Source: Chlamydiota bacterium (GTDB lineage Bacteria > Chlamydiota > Chlamydiia > Chlamydiales > SM23-39). From it: 51,925 nt of DNA. Below, piece by piece: positions 16,360-25,915 of the stretch. The stretch covers positions 1-51,925 of the forward strand of contig JACRNF010000013.1 of the NCBI GenBank assembly GCA_016219355.1, given 5' to 3'. The notes beneath the pieces are model-generated. The model saw only the letters and a program-made list of their open reading frames with translations, was not told the origin of the DNA and did not search any database. Every line of letters begins with the position of its first letter. Within the stretch, counting starts at the first letter, position 1. Made by a program: the position numbers and the translations under genes.

Positions 16360-17175
16360 GAGATGATTGTCTGAAATATGACAAACAAAATATTGGCCCG
16401 ATAATAAAGTTCCGTCATTAAAAACATCGATCCCCTTCCATTTGCTATGCTCAATCGTGTGGCTATGACCGTTAAAAATAGCAATCACATTGTAGTTTTT
16501 GATTACCTCATAATAAGCTTTTCTTTCATCTTCTTTCCACCAAGTTGAGGAATGTTCATCAAACCCAAAATGATGGAAAATAATTATGGGAGTATCAAAA
16601 CTTTTTAAATTGTTTTTTAAATCTTCTTTTAAAAATTTTAAACTGTTTTCCGCTTCTTTGGAATATCCCGGGTATTCATTTAAATGAATGAAATGAACAT
16701 TTTCCCAATTCCATGAATAATGGAGCCTCTCTTTAGAAATGTTTATTTTTTCCATTCGGTGTAAATTGCGATGTTTGATCCTTTCTTTAATGATAGTACT
16801 ATTTCTTTTATGATCGTGGTTCCCAAAACCCTCGAAAACGGGGTATTTCAGAAGGTTTTCTCCATTAAGGCCATACAAAGCTAAAAAACCCAAATTTCTA
16901 TAATCGCTAAATACCCTAACCCATGGGCCAAACCATTCTTCTAGCCTTCCCTTATTGGTCAAATCTCCAATAAGGATCACCCCTAAAGGTTTTTTTACAA
17001 CTCCCGAAACTAAAGAAGGATATTTGGTTTCGGGTAAGTTGTTCATATCTTTTATATACTCTATATTTTTTTCTTTAGACCTTCCAAAATGAAGATCGCT
17101 GCCGATAAAAAATGTTATATCTCCCGACAAACTAAATTTGAATACAATAAAAAATATAAAAAAATACTTTTGCAT
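16261..17175 (-). CDS. Exported calcineurin-like metallophosphatase
   Basis: A 304-residue protein with a short signal peptide (MQKYFFIFFIVFKFSLSG) and the full set of metallophosphoesterase motifs: SDLHFG (26-31), GDLTNKG, GFGNHDHK, IIFHHFGFD and FNGHSHTIE. It therefore coordinates a two-metal centre and hydrolyses phosphoesters outside the cytoplasm; the substrate is unknown. The C-terminus (KGKWGKFSFTKDFN) is encoded by sequence that also exists beyond the AbiE cassette at 14581-14638, showing that this gene once abutted and overlapped aspD end to end. Confidence 0.82.
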   Translation of the reverse strand: MQKYFFIFFIVFKFSLSGDITFFIGSDLHFGRSKEKNIEYIKDMNNLPETKYPSLVSGVVKKPLGVILIGDLTNKGRLEEWFGPWVRVFSDYRNLGFLALYGLNGENLLKYPVFEGFGNHDHKRNSTIIKERIKHRNLHRMEKINISKERLHYSWNWENVHFIHLNEYPGYSKEAENSLKFLKEDLKNNLKSFDTPIIIFHHFGFDEHSSTWWKEDERKAYYEVIKNYNVIAIFNGHSHTIEHSKWKGIDVFNDGTLLSGQYFVCHISDNHLFVFERKKGKWGKFSFTKDFNLSTLNIKTPKSL

Positions 17176-17321
17176 TTAAACTGCCAATTATTATGTAAAT
17201 TATCCTATAAAATTTTTAAAATAAACGCAATTAAAATTTGTAACTATAAAATGAAATTAAACTGTCTTTAAATCTTAAATCATGTTATTATATTTGCATA
17301 TTATAATGTAGGAGTAATTAA

Positions 17322-18440
17322 ATGGCATCAAGAGTTGAAAATAATATTATCTTCCAAGCCCACTATCCAAAATATTTTGAACCTTCGACTTTTGAGAATG
17401 TAGCCAAAGTCGCATATAACATTTTTTCAGTTTTTTTCTTCCCTCTTGGAATTTATCGATTAGCTTCTCATGCCATACATGTTTTAAGCGGCCTTATGAT
17501 TGTCCAAAGTCAGCAAGTTTTTAATAAAGATTACAAAGACCCGGTAATAAGAAAGGCAAAAATCGAACACATTAAAGAATTTTGCAAAGAAGATTTTAAA
17601 GAAATTAAAGAAGTGAATTTAAAAACTCCCGATGGGCGAAATTTAAATGGCATGGTCTTTAAATCGAAAACCGATACTCCGCAAGGAACCATCATCTTTT
17701 TTGGCGGAATGGCCTATTTTTATGAAGATGTTGATATCGATATATATAATTGTGACCCTCGGTCATTCGTCTATGACCATAGCCTAGATCAAAGCTTATT
17801 GGCAAAGGCAGCCCAAAATGGTTTTAACGTAATTTTGTATAACCCTGCAGGAACAGGCTTAAGCAACGAAAGGGCTACAAAAGATAAATTACAATTAGAT
17901 GGAGAAACCCTGTTACAATACGCCCAGCAAGAGTTGCACACTAAAGTAGAAGATACAGTCGTATACGGCCATTCGCTAGGGGGCTACTCAGCTACCAAGC
18001 TTGCAGCGAATCATCCCGAAGTAAAACTAGTCTCAGATCGTTCTTTTTCAACGCTTTGCTGCGCCATAGAACATGCCATGCCTCTGATCATAGGCAAAAT
18101 CTTAGCTGTTGTAACTTGGTTTTTTGGTTGGAATATGGACTCCTTCAATGAATGGAAAAAGGTAAAAGGTCACAAAGCGATAGTCTTTGGTGAACATGAC
18201 ACTTGTGTCGTATACGAAGCTTCTTTAAAAAAACGTTGCGAAAAGAGCAAAGAAAACTTCTTTTTACTATCTAAAAAATCAAATCATATGGAAGGTTTAA
18301 CTACAAATGAATTTAACTCACTTTTTACCTACCTACTTCCTAATTTCAAACCTGTACCACCACCTGCATGGGTAGATCCCAATAAATCCTCTTGGAAAAA
18401 AGCAGCTTCATTTTTCTTGTTTCAAAGGTTTTTTGAATAA
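17322..18440 (+). CDS. Alpha/beta hydrolase with N-terminal membrane segment (DUF818-like)
   Basis: A serine hydrolase of 372 residues. The nucleophile elbow GHSLGG has Ser218, and the likely triad partners are Asp293 (GEHD) and His322 (NHMEG). The oxyanion region is IIFFGGMAY. Residues 28-60 are hydrophobic and may anchor it. The size and the NPAGTGLSN stretch recall the DUF818 alpha/beta-hydrolase family described in chlamydiae; this link is from memory, not a search. A ribosome binding site TAGGAG precedes the ATG, and a TATAAT at 17302-17307 is a candidate -10. Substrate unknown; a lipase, esterase or host-directed hydrolase is possible. Confidence 0.75.
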   Translation: MASRVENNIIFQAHYPKYFEPSTFENVAKVAYNIFSVFFFPLGIYRLASHAIHVLSGLMIVQSQQVFNKDYKDPVIRKAKIEHIKEFCKEDFKEIKEVNLKTPDGRNLNGMVFKSKTDTPQGTIIFFGGMAYFYEDVDIDIYNCDPRSFVYDHSLDQSLLAKAAQNGFNVILYNPAGTGLSNERATKDKLQLDGETLLQYAQQELHTKVEDTVVYGHSLGGYSATKLAANHPEVKLVSDRSFSTLCCAIEHAMPLIIGKILAVVTWFFGWNMDSFNEWKKVKGHKAIVFGEHDTCVVYEASLKKRCEKSKENFFLLSKKSNHMEGLTTNEFNSLFTYLLPNFKPVPPPAWVDPNKSSWKKAASFFLFQRFFE

Positions 18441-18451
18441 ACTAAAAAGTC

Positions 18452-18493
18452 GATGCAGCGAAAAAGCTATTTTTCGACTGCATCATTTTTTTG
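18452..18493. terminator. Bidirectional terminator between convergent genes
   Basis: Stem arms GATGCAGCGAAAAA (18452-18465) and TTTTTCG-A-CTGCATC (18470-18484), one bulged base and a 4-nt loop, with a T-run after it on the plus strand and an A-run before it. It overlaps the 3' codons of the RHS gene and probably serves both transcripts. Confidence 0.75.
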
Positions 18494-21400
18494 ACTCAAT
18501 TTTAGAAAAAACCAATCATCAAAATATGAAGATGCTTTTTGAGATTTTCCGGCTGCATTAAATATAAGTTTTTCTCCATCTAGACTATATCTATAAGCCT
18601 CTACAACAAGACCGCTTGTAACCGATATTATAGAGCTTAAATTGCCAAAAATATCATAAAGTGGAGCAAAGACCTTTTTATTTAACTCAAAAGCTATCGG
18701 CCTATGATCTTTTCCCAAAACTTTTAGTTTTGTAATATTTTTATCTTGATCAACCTCTCCAATTTTTAAATCTCCGTCATACAGAAAATAGGAGGTTTGA
18801 GAGAGCTCCGTTTCATTTTTATTTGAAATGGTTGTTTGACTAATGAGGCGATCTAACCCATCATAAGAAAAAATAATTTTTTGATCTTTTTTATTTATTT
18901 GTACAAGCCTATCAAAAGGATCGTAATCATATTGAACTTCTTCATCCTTGCTTTTTTTGGTTATGACTTTTCCATTTATGTTGTAAGTGTATTCAATGTC
19001 ATCCGTAGAAATTAGTTGATTTAACTCATCATATTCAAAAAGCTGTTCATTTTTTCTCAAAACTTTGCCATAAGAATCATAGGTGTATTGATTGAAAAAA
19101 AGCCCCTCTTCGCTTTTGGGATTGTAAAAATCATCGAACTCATAAGAAGATTCGTCTTTTCCCCAAAAAATTTGCCAGGTAATTTTTTTGCTATTAAAAT
19201 TACTATCTTTAACTTTTTGAGCGCCGCTTGGAGTTTCTAAAAAAACAACTCTTTTTAAAGGATCGATCTTAAAAAAATCATATCCTAAATCTCCAATAAG
19301 TTTTTCACTTTGAAGATTGCCGTCCAAATCATAGTCAACATATCGATGATAGTATTGATCTTTAGAAAGAGAAGTTCTAATCACTTCTTTTAAATGAAAA
19401 GGATCATAGACATAGCTAATAGAGCTTAAGTCAAAAAGCTCAAAATTCTCGATTCGGTTTAAAAGATCAAAGGATCTATTTATCTCAACAAAATTGCCTA
19501 ATTTTTCATATAAAACATTGCCTAAAGCATCGACATCTCTTTTGACTATGCTTTGATTATTGTTATCTTGGACCTGTATCAAATGACAGAGTTGATCATA
19601 CTCATAACTATAATCAAGGGAGCTATCCGAAGAAAAAGCCCTGATTTTGTTTTGCAGATCATCATATTCATATTGTATTACCTCATTGTCAGGCTTAATT
19701 TTCTTTTTTAAAAGCCCCATCGGGGTATATTCATACAGAGTTGTTCTGAGATTAACAACACCTTCTGTTTTAGAAATGACCCGGTGTAAAGAATCGTACG
19801 AATAAGAAGTTTTGAGCTTTTTAATCCCCTCTTGTAAAAAAGAGCTTTCTTCTTGATAAATTAAATTGCTCGCCAGATCGTAGGTGTTTGATCTTTCCCA
19901 TAAGCGTCCGCTAGCCCCTTTTTTTTCTATTGCAACTTCTCTATTTAAGCTATCCGTGAAAATTTCCTTTTTTTTCATCAAAGGATCGATGATGGTTTTT
20001 TTAAAGAGCTTTTGACCAAGAGGGGAAATTTCTTGCTCATAAACAAAGTGAGTTTCAAACCCAAGTGGATCTCTTTGTAAAATAATTCTGCCTATTGCAT
20101 CAAAGGCAAAGTATTTTTTTGTCTCATTATTATTGATATAAGAGATTTGAGAATAGTTATCTTGAGGCTCATATTCATATCTTTGCTTAAATAAAACTGC
20201 CCCTGAAAGATCCTCTTTTCTCTCTTCTGTAGTCCGATTAAGGAAATCTTTTTCTTCAATACAGACTAGAGTATCTCCTATAATGGTTTTTCTTAACCTG
20301 CCCAAAGAATCATAAAAATATTCTTTTTTTTCCAAAAGTTTGCCATCTTTACTATGAAATTCTTCTTTAATGAGCCGATTGCAAAGATCATAAAAATAGC
20401 TTCTTTTATTTTTCATGGGATCAATATAGGCAATAATACTATCTTTGTATTCAGATTTTTCCTCTTGTAAAAGTTCGTTATTCTTACCAAAAATTTGTTT
20501 TAAGATTACCCTTTTAAAACAGTCATACTCAAAATGAGTTATAGTTCCTTCTTTGTTAATAAAGTCCTTAAGGGTATTGTCTAAATTATATATATATATT
20601 TCTTCGCTCTTGTCAGGATATGAAATTAAAATAGGTCTATTAAAAATGTTATAAAAAATTTGAGTTTGGTTTTTTAAACCGTCTAATTTAAGAATCTCTC
20701 TTGAAGCTCCGTCATAAATAGAAGCCTCTTTTAAATCGGTAAGGTTTTGATTTTCATCTAAAATTTGTGGATAGATTTTTTCAATTAGATTGTTAAACAG
20801 ATCATGTTTGTAAAAAATTAAAACTCCCTCTTCATTGCTTGAGATATTATTTAAATCATCATATTTGTATTCATAAAGATAAAATTTATCACCTCTAACA
20901 ATCTGTTTTTTAACGAGCCTTTTTAGGCTATCATAAGTGAAATTAATTTCAATTTTTTTGTCTAAATAATTTTCCTGAATTTTTTTATTGTTGTCATCGA
21001 ATTTAAAGGTAACTTTTCTGCCCACAGGATCTGTCTCATAGATCAGGTTGTTTTTTAAATCATATTTAAAAAACAGGGAATAACAAAAATTATTATTTTC
21101 ATCAAAAATATCTTTTTGAATAATTTCCCCTTGAGCGTTGTAACGAATCACCTCTTTTTTTAAGAGCTTTGTCTTATTGGAAGAAACATCTAAATACGCC
21201 TCCTCTATTTCAATTGGAAGCCCCATTGAAGGGCTATCCTGTTTTATGGTAAAATTTTTAATGTGTCTAAAACTTACATTGCTAAGGTCATTTTTATTTT
21301 CCGATGAGCCGTCATCCGATATTTCTTTAACTAAGATTTGATCTTGGTTATATTCATAGAAAAATCTTTTTTTGATCTGGTTTTTATGTGAAATTATTTT

Positions 21401-22960
21401 AGAGGATAATAGATTCGATTCAAAAAGATAAGTATAAGAAGTTTTTAAATCAGAATCATCTCCAATAGAGGTTAGATAATTGGTCCCGGGATGATAGGTA
21501 TATCTTTTTGAAAAAGACTCATTCGAGATAGCTTCATTAATACTCTTTCCGGAAATATTTCCATAGAATTTTTCTTCTGCCAGATTGGCATTTTGATCAT
21601 AATAGTATTTTATATGGGATATTACTTTACCATCTTCATCTAAAAATGATTTTTCCATTAAAAAATTATTCTGCCAAGAATAGATCTCCTCACATTTTAA
21701 TTTTTGAGAGCCGTTTAAATTTTCAAACCTTTCGATTTTGCCAATTTTAAAATTATTTATAGAATAAATTGTGAGATTGTTCAGAGCATCATAAACCTTA
21801 GTCTTTCCATTTTTGAAATCATATTCAAAGCTATACAGAAGTTTTTTTTGCCCATCCGATTGAACCCTTAGAGTTTTAACTTTTTGCAAGGATTTATCAG
21901 AAGGGTCGACATTACCATTTGAAATGTAATAATCTACAAAAAAAATCTTGCCATCCATGGTCGTAAATTGCTCTAAAAGAGGATCTAGCTTTGGCAAATC
22001 CAACTTATAAGAAAACTCTCTTGAAAAAAGGGGCGAATTAATTTTTTCTAAAAGAAAAAAAGGATAAGCTCCCCTTTCTTTAGTGCTCATAATTTTGCAA
22101 TATCTTTTATGCCTGATTTCAAATTTGAATCCATCCGATGTTTCAATATCAAAATCTTTTTTATCCTCTTTTTTTAAATCATAACTTAACTCAGGATGAA
22201 GATAATGAAATTTTACCCATGCATAGATTTTATTGCCGGCGCCATTTACGCTTTTAATTTCTGTTAAGTTTTTAAATTTATCGTAAGAGTACAAAATTTT
22301 ATTCCCGTCGGCAAGTTTTTCCCAATAAAGGACAAATATGTTGTCTTGCTTACCATCTTTTTGATAATAACGCTCCTTGCCTTGAGAATAAATATGCAAC
22401 CTATGCATCGCTTCTAATTGAACGCGGTGATTTTTATAATTTTCTTGCACTGTAGAAAAATTAGAAAGAAGGGCTGCGTGATAAAAATTTTCAATTAAGG
22501 GCAAAATCCTGGTTTTTTCTCTCTCATTTTTATTAAATTCTTCTCTTTTTTTCTTGTCCTTTTTACTTTCCCAAAAGCCTTTTGATTTTTGCTCGATTTT
22601 AGGCATTTCATATTCTAAAATCATCCCGTCCGGTTCAATCACCCTTACAACTTTTTCCGATGCAAAGGCTTTAATATGTTTGATTAAATTCCAACCGCCT
22701 GACAAATACTCATCGATCCCCCTCATCCCATGCACCATATTCTCATCTAAAGAAAGGCTTACATAAGTTAAATTCAAATTAATCGGAGCAAAGCCACTTA
22801 CGCTTATTTTGGGATCAAATTGATATAAATTTCCGGTAATGACATTGACCTTGCCATCTATAAAGCAAGAGGGTTCTTTTTGATTTAAAAAATCTTCATA
22901 AGGCGTTGCTGTAAGATAAAAACAAAAAACATAAAAACAAACAAAAAAATATTTTGCCAT
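18467..22960 (-). CDS. Exported YD-repeat (RHS-family) protein lacking a C-terminal toxin
   Basis: A 1497-residue protein with a signal peptide (MAKYFFVCFYVFCFYLTATP) and an N-terminal region rich in beta structure (GKVNVITGNLYQFDPKI). From about residue 450 to the end it consists of tens of YD-type repeats such as YEYDDLQNKI, YSYDSLHRVI, FSYDGLDRLI and YNINGKVI. Family knowledge: RHS/YD repeats form a hollow cocoon that encloses a C-terminal effector cut off after a conserved core. Here the protein ends within the region where the core normally begins (SLDGEKLIFNAAGKSQ, then 25 more residues), and the next bases are a terminator. No toxin tip is present, so it may be a surface scaffold or a truncated effector. 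It is monocistronic and convergent with the hydrolase. Confidence 0.85.
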   Translation of the reverse strand: MAKYFFVCFYVFCFYLTATPYEDFLNQKEPSCFIDGKVNVITGNLYQFDPKISVSGFAPINLNLTYVSLSLDENMVHGMRGIDEYLSGGWNLIKHIKAFASEKVVRVIEPDGMILEYEMPKIEQKSKGFWESKKDKKKREEFNKNEREKTRILPLIENFYHAALLSNFSTVQENYKNHRVQLEAMHRLHIYSQGKERYYQKDGKQDNIFVLYWEKLADGNKILYSYDKFKNLTEIKSVNGAGNKIYAWVKFHYLHPELSYDLKKEDKKDFDIETSDGFKFEIRHKRYCKIMSTKERGAYPFFLLEKINSPLFSREFSYKLDLPKLDPLLEQFTTMDGKIFFVDYYISNGNVDPSDKSLQKVKTLRVQSDGQKKLLYSFEYDFKNGKTKVYDALNNLTIYSINNFKIGKIERFENLNGSQKLKCEEIYSWQNNFLMEKSFLDEDGKVISHIKYYYDQNANLAEEKFYGNISGKSINEAISNESFSKRYTYHPGTNYLTSIGDDSDLKTSYTYLFESNLLSSKIISHKNQIKKRFFYEYNQDQILVKEISDDGSSENKNDLSNVSFRHIKNFTIKQDSPSMGLPIEIEEAYLDVSSNKTKLLKKEVIRYNAQGEIIQKDIFDENNNFCYSLFFKYDLKNNLIYETDPVGRKVTFKFDDNNKKIQENYLDKKIEINFTYDSLKRLVKKQIVRGDKFYLYEYKYDDLNNISSNEEGVLIFYKHDLFNNLIEKIYPQILDENQNLTDLKEASIYDGASREILKLDGLKNQTQIFYNIFNRPILISYPDKSEEIYIYNLDNTLKDFINKEGTITHFEYDCFKRVILKQIFGKNNELLQEEKSEYKDSIIAYIDPMKNKRSYFYDLCNRLIKEEFHSKDGKLLEKKEYFYDSLGRLRKTIIGDTLVCIEEKDFLNRTTEERKEDLSGAVLFKQRYEYEPQDNYSQISYINNNETKKYFAFDAIGRIILQRDPLGFETHFVYEQEISPLGQKLFKKTIIDPLMKKKEIFTDSLNREVAIEKKGASGRLWERSNTYDLASNLIYQEESSFLQEGIKKLKTSYSYDSLHRVISKTEGVVNLRTTLYEYTPMGLLKKKIKPDNEVIQYEYDDLQNKIRAFSSDSSLDYSYEYDQLCHLIQVQDNNNQSIVKRDVDALGNVLYEKLGNFVEINRSFDLLNRIENFELFDLSSISYVYDPFHLKEVIRTSLSKDQYYHRYVDYDLDGNLQSEKLIGDLGYDFFKIDPLKRVVFLETPSGAQKVKDSNFNSKKITWQIFWGKDESSYEFDDFYNPKSEEGLFFNQYTYDSYGKVLRKNEQLFEYDELNQLISTDDIEYTYNINGKVITKKSKDEEVQYDYDPFDRLVQINKKDQKIIFSYDGLDRLISQTTISNKNETELSQTSYFLYDGDLKIGEVDQDKNITKLKVLGKDHRPIAFELNKKVFAPLYDIFGNLSSIISVTSGLVVEAYRYSLDGEKLIFNAAGKSQKASSYFDDWFFLKLSQKNDAVEK

Positions 22961-23245
22961 ATTGATCTCTTTTTTTAATCAAAGATAAAAAATCATAAGA
23001 TATTTTTTTTAAAGCACAAGTAAAATTATTTTTTGACATTGGCTAACATTAAACTTTTAGTTGTTAATAACTTAAATATAGACAATATTAATTGCAGATG
23101 ATGTTTTAAAAGCAATTTGTTCTATTCAAATTTTAAGCCAACCCGAATTCTAAAATTTTAATTTTCTAGCCCATTATGTCAAGTTCATGTATAATGCCGA
23201 TTGTGAATAAACTTCTTATTTGAACCTAAAATAGAGGATCGAGTC

Positions 23246-23497
23246 ATGAAAGAATTTGTAGAATACATTGTGAAAAACCTCGTAGATAATCCAGATAAAG
23301 TACGTATCAATGAAATTGGTGGTACGCATACTCTTATCATTGAATTAGCCGTTGAAAAGTCAGATATTGGCAAGATCATTGGCAAAAAAGGTAAAACCAT
23401 CAACGCAATCCGTACATTGCTTATGTCCGTTGCAAGCCGCAATGGAATAAGAGTAAATCTTGAGATCATTGAAGAAGGCGAAGGTAAAACCGCTTAA
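23246..23497 (+). CDS. khpA: KH-domain RNA-binding protein KhpA
   Basis: An 83-residue single-KH protein with the RNA-binding GxxG loop (IGKIIGKKGKTINAIRTLL). It matches the small bacterial KhpA family (formerly YlqC), which binds RNA, often with KhpB, and affects cell division and sRNA use. A ribosome binding site (GAGG) precedes the ATG, a candidate -10 TATAAT is at 23190-23195, and a strong hairpin terminator follows the stop. It is a single-gene transcript. Confident by length and motif. Confidence 0.92.
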   Translation: MKEFVEYIVKNLVDNPDKVRINEIGGTHTLIIELAVEKSDIGKIIGKKGKTINAIRTLLMSVASRNGIRVNLEIIEEGEGKTA

Positions 23498-23517
23498 TTT
23501 TTACCTAAAAAAAAATT

Positions 23518-23549
23518 AAAAAAAGGGGCAATTTTTTGCCCCTTTTTTG
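23518..23549 (+). terminator. Intrinsic terminator of khpA
   Basis: A-rich arm AAAAAAGGGGCAA pairs with TTGCCCCTTTTTT across a short T loop and runs into further T residues. This is a canonical rho-independent terminator 20 bases after the stop. Confidence 0.9.
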
Positions 23550-23576
23550 TTTTAACAATTTTTCTTTCTGATAAGC

Positions 23577-23595
23577 AAACCCAAAACTGAGGTTA
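23577..23595 (+). repeat. End fragment of the palindromic interspersed repeat
   Basis: AAACCCAAAACTGAGGTTA is the terminal 19 bp of the repeat family found complete at 7377, 10181 and 25925. The rest of the element is absent, leaving only a remnant after the khpA terminator. Confidence 0.75.
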
Positions 23596-23651
23596 ATAAG
23601 ACCTGAAAACAAAAAAACCCTTGCAAAGTTGCAAAGGTTTTTCTTGAAAAT

Positions 23652-23724
23652 CGGATTGAGCAGGACTCGAACCTGCGACCGCCCGCTTAGAAGGCGGGTG
23701 CTCTATCCACTGAGCTATCAATCC
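23652..23724 (-). tRNA. tRNA-Arg, anticodon TCT
   Basis: A 73-nt cloverleaf on the minus strand. Acceptor arms GGATTGA and TCAATCC, D arm GCTC/GAGC, anticodon stem CCCGC/GCGGG with loop CTTCTAA (anticodon TCT, reading AGA), T stem GCAGG/CCTGC with loop TTCGAGT, discriminator G. CCA is not encoded. Confidence 0.96.
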
Positions 23725-23831
23725 ATATGCCGTATATAATAAAATAGAAAAATGGTATTTTGCAAGAAGCTTTTTTTTAAATTTACCAATACCCCCCTTT
23801 TTTGGTAAAATTATCCCAAAAGAGGGCTCAT

Positions 23832-24497
23832 ATGAATCAAATCAAAATTGCAGTAGTCGGCATCACCGGAAGAGTGGGGCAAAACATTGCAGCCATTGCT
23901 CCTAAAGATCCAGAAATTTTTCTTGCCGGAGGGATAAATTCAACAAATAAAGATTTATCCGTTTTAAATAAAGGAGATGTGATAATTGATTTTTCCTCTC
24001 CTAAAGCTTTGGACTCCTTGCTTAATTTTGCCACCCAAAATAAAAAAGGGCTCGTGATCGGAACAACCGGCTATAGCGATATAGAGTTTAAAAAAATTAA
24101 CCAAGCTTCCAATTTAATACCTATCTTGTATAGCTCTAATTTTAGTCTTGGTATCGCCATTGTAAAACATCTAGTTGAATATGTCTCTTTAAACTTACCC
24201 GATAGCTTTATCGATATTTTTGATTTTCATCATCATAGAAAAGAAGACGCGCCATCAGGCACCGCCAAAACCCTTATACAGTCGATGAAAAGCAATAAAA
24301 TTACCTCTCATTCGGTTAGAGCTGCCAATCTCTTAGGAGAGCATCAAATAATTTTTACAACAAATGAAGAGGCAATTGAGATCAAACATAGGGTGTTTAC
24401 CCAAGAGGCTTACGCCCATGGAGCGATTTTAGCTGCCAAATTTATATATAATAAACCGGCCAAGCTATATTCTATAAATGATCTATTTTTATGGTGA
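23832..24497 (+). CDS. dapB: 4-hydroxy-tetrahydrodipicolinate reductase
   Basis: It reduces the DapA product in the lysine/meso-diaminopimelate pathway using NAD(P)H. An N-terminal Rossmann motif VGITGRVGQN and the family signature KEDAPSGTAKTL after HHHR are clear. At 221 residues it is somewhat short for the family. The ATG at 23832 (MNQIKIAVVGITG) places the nucleotide-binding motif at the normal distance; an upstream in-frame start at 23802 is unlikely. It leads an operon with kdsA four bases downstream, which groups peptidoglycan precursor and LPS synthesis. Confidence 0.92.
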   Translation: MNQIKIAVVGITGRVGQNIAAIAPKDPEIFLAGGINSTNKDLSVLNKGDVIIDFSSPKALDSLLNFATQNKKGLVIGTTGYSDIEFKKINQASNLIPILYSSNFSLGIAIVKHLVEYVSLNLPDSFIDIFDFHHHRKEDAPSGTAKTLIQSMKSNKITSHSVRAANLLGEHQIIFTTNEEAIEIKHRVFTQEAYAHGAILAAKFIYNKPAKLYSINDLFLW

Positions 24498-24501
24498 GAT
24501 A

Positions 24502-25320
24502 ATGGAAAAAGTACAAATTAAGGATTTTTTAATAGGCGAAAACGAAAAGCTCGCTATCATGTGCGGCCCTTGCATTATTGAATCTGAGTCTCATGCCTTA
24601 AAAGCAGCTGAAGAATTAAAAAAAATCTTTCAAAAGCATCCTGTAAATTTTATTTTTAAATCCAGTTATGACAAAGCGAACCGCTCCTCAATTTCCTCAT
24701 TTCGAGGCCCCGGCCTTGAAAAAGGGCTCAAAATTTTACAAAAAATTAAGAAAGAACTGGATTTACCCATCATTACCGATTTTCATGAACCTAAAGATGC
24801 TAAAGCAGTCGCCGAAGTATGCGACATTATTCAAATCCCTGCTTTTTTATGCCGGCAAACCGATTTGATAGTAGAAGCAGCAAAAACAAAATCCGCCATA
24901 AATGTCAAAAAAGGGCAGTTTTTAGCCCCTTGGGATATGGGCAATATAGTTGAAAAAATATTATCGGAAAAAAACCGCCGGATCATTTTGACCGAAAGAG
25001 GGGTTTCATTCGGGTATAACAATTTAGTAAGCGACATGAGATCTATTCCCATTATGAAAAAGTTTGGCTTTCCAGTTTGTTTTGATGCTACGCATTCGGT
25101 TCAGCTTCCGGGAGGGCTTGGTTCTAGCTCCGGCGGTCAAAGAGAATTTATCCCAACCCTTACCAAAGCGGCTATCGCTTCTGGAGCAAATGCTTTATTT
25201 ATAGAAGCTCATCCTGAGCCTAAACTTGCAAAAAGCGACAGCGCCACAGTTTTAAGCTTTGAAGAATTAAAAGAACTCTTAAAAGTAATTGTCAAACTTT
25301 ATGCAGTTTTAAATGAATAA
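24502..25320 (+). CDS. kdsA: 3-deoxy-8-phosphooctulonate (KDO-8-P) synthase
   Basis: It condenses phosphoenolpyruvate with arabinose 5-phosphate to KDO-8-phosphate, the precursor of the LPS inner-core sugar. The 272 residues carry the family motifs MCGPCIIES, FKSSYDKANRSS with FRGPGL, and FDATHSVQLPGG. The ATG at 24502 follows dapB closely; the start at 24478 inside dapB is rejected. It overlaps the next gene (lptC-like) by eight bases. The order kdsA-small gene-lptB is the same as in Chlamydia. Confidence 0.95.
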   Translation: MEKVQIKDFLIGENEKLAIMCGPCIIESESHALKAAEELKKIFQKHPVNFIFKSSYDKANRSSISSFRGPGLEKGLKILQKIKKELDLPIITDFHEPKDAKAVAEVCDIIQIPAFLCRQTDLIVEAAKTKSAINVKKGQFLAPWDMGNIVEKILSEKNRRIILTERGVSFGYNNLVSDMRSIPIMKKFGFPVCFDATHSVQLPGGLGSSSGGQREFIPTLTKAAIASGANALFIEAHPEPKLAKSDSATVLSFEELKELLKVIVKLYAVLNE

Positions 25321-25915
25321 CAAAATTAAAAAAACATTTTTTGCAGCCTCTTCTTTGGCAATACTTTCACTCGCCATTTTGTTTTGCAATCTCTTTTTCT
25401 TAAATAAAAAAGACTATGAGGAGTTTGAGAAAATGTTATCTCAAATCAACTCTGTCCATACTAAATCTCAAAATGCTTATCAAAAAAGAGACATTGTGCA
25501 AAAAGATATTTGGATTGGAGAAAAATTAGCCCAAAGACATATCAAGATAAACAGCGATAGCTCTAAACTTTTTTTAACTTTAAAAAAAGATAAAATAGAT
25601 CTTTTGGAAACACTACAAGGAATCGAGTGCTTTGTCCAGGATAAAATCAATCCTGCTTTAACTTCACAGCATTTTAGATATTTTAAGGCCAAAAGCGGCT
25701 CTTATCTTTTTCGATCGCATAAATTTATAGCTAATGACACATCAATGTATTTTTTTAAATTAGCCGAATCCGATTTACCTTTGGAAGTAGATTTGCAAAA
25801 AGCTTATATGCAAGGGACCGCAAAAGAGCTTTCTTTTTTATTATCAGAGAAAAAACCCTGTTTTAACGTCTTGGAATTTAAGGCAACCATTTACCCGCAA
25901 AGAGGCCAGCCGTGA
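25313..25915 (+). CDS. LptC-like inner-membrane protein
   Basis: A 200-residue protein with one N-terminal transmembrane helix (SSLAILSLAILFCNLFFL) and a beta-rich periplasmic part, the layout of LptC, which passes LPS from LptB2FG to LptA. Sequence similarity to textbook LptC is weak by eye, so the name rests mainly on position: it lies between kdsA and the lptA/lptB pair and overlaps both neighbours (eight bases with kdsA, four with the next start). It corresponds in position to a conserved hypothetical gene of Chlamydia. Confidence 0.7.
   Translation: MNNKIKKTFFAASSLAILSLAILFCNLFFLNKKDYEEFEKMLSQINSVHTKSQNAYQKRDIVQKDIWIGEKLAQRHIKINSDSSKLFLTLKKDKIDLLETLQGIECFVQDKINPALTSQHFRYFKAKSGSYLFRSHKFIANDTSMYFFKLAESDLPLEVDLQKAYMQGTAKELSFLLSEKKPCFNVLEFKATIYPQRGQP

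Noticed and set aside
17089-17271. Short plus-strand open frame across the phosphatase start
   Set aside because: It is AT-rich and Lys/Asn-biased with no ribosome binding site, overlapping a well-supported signal peptide on the other strand.
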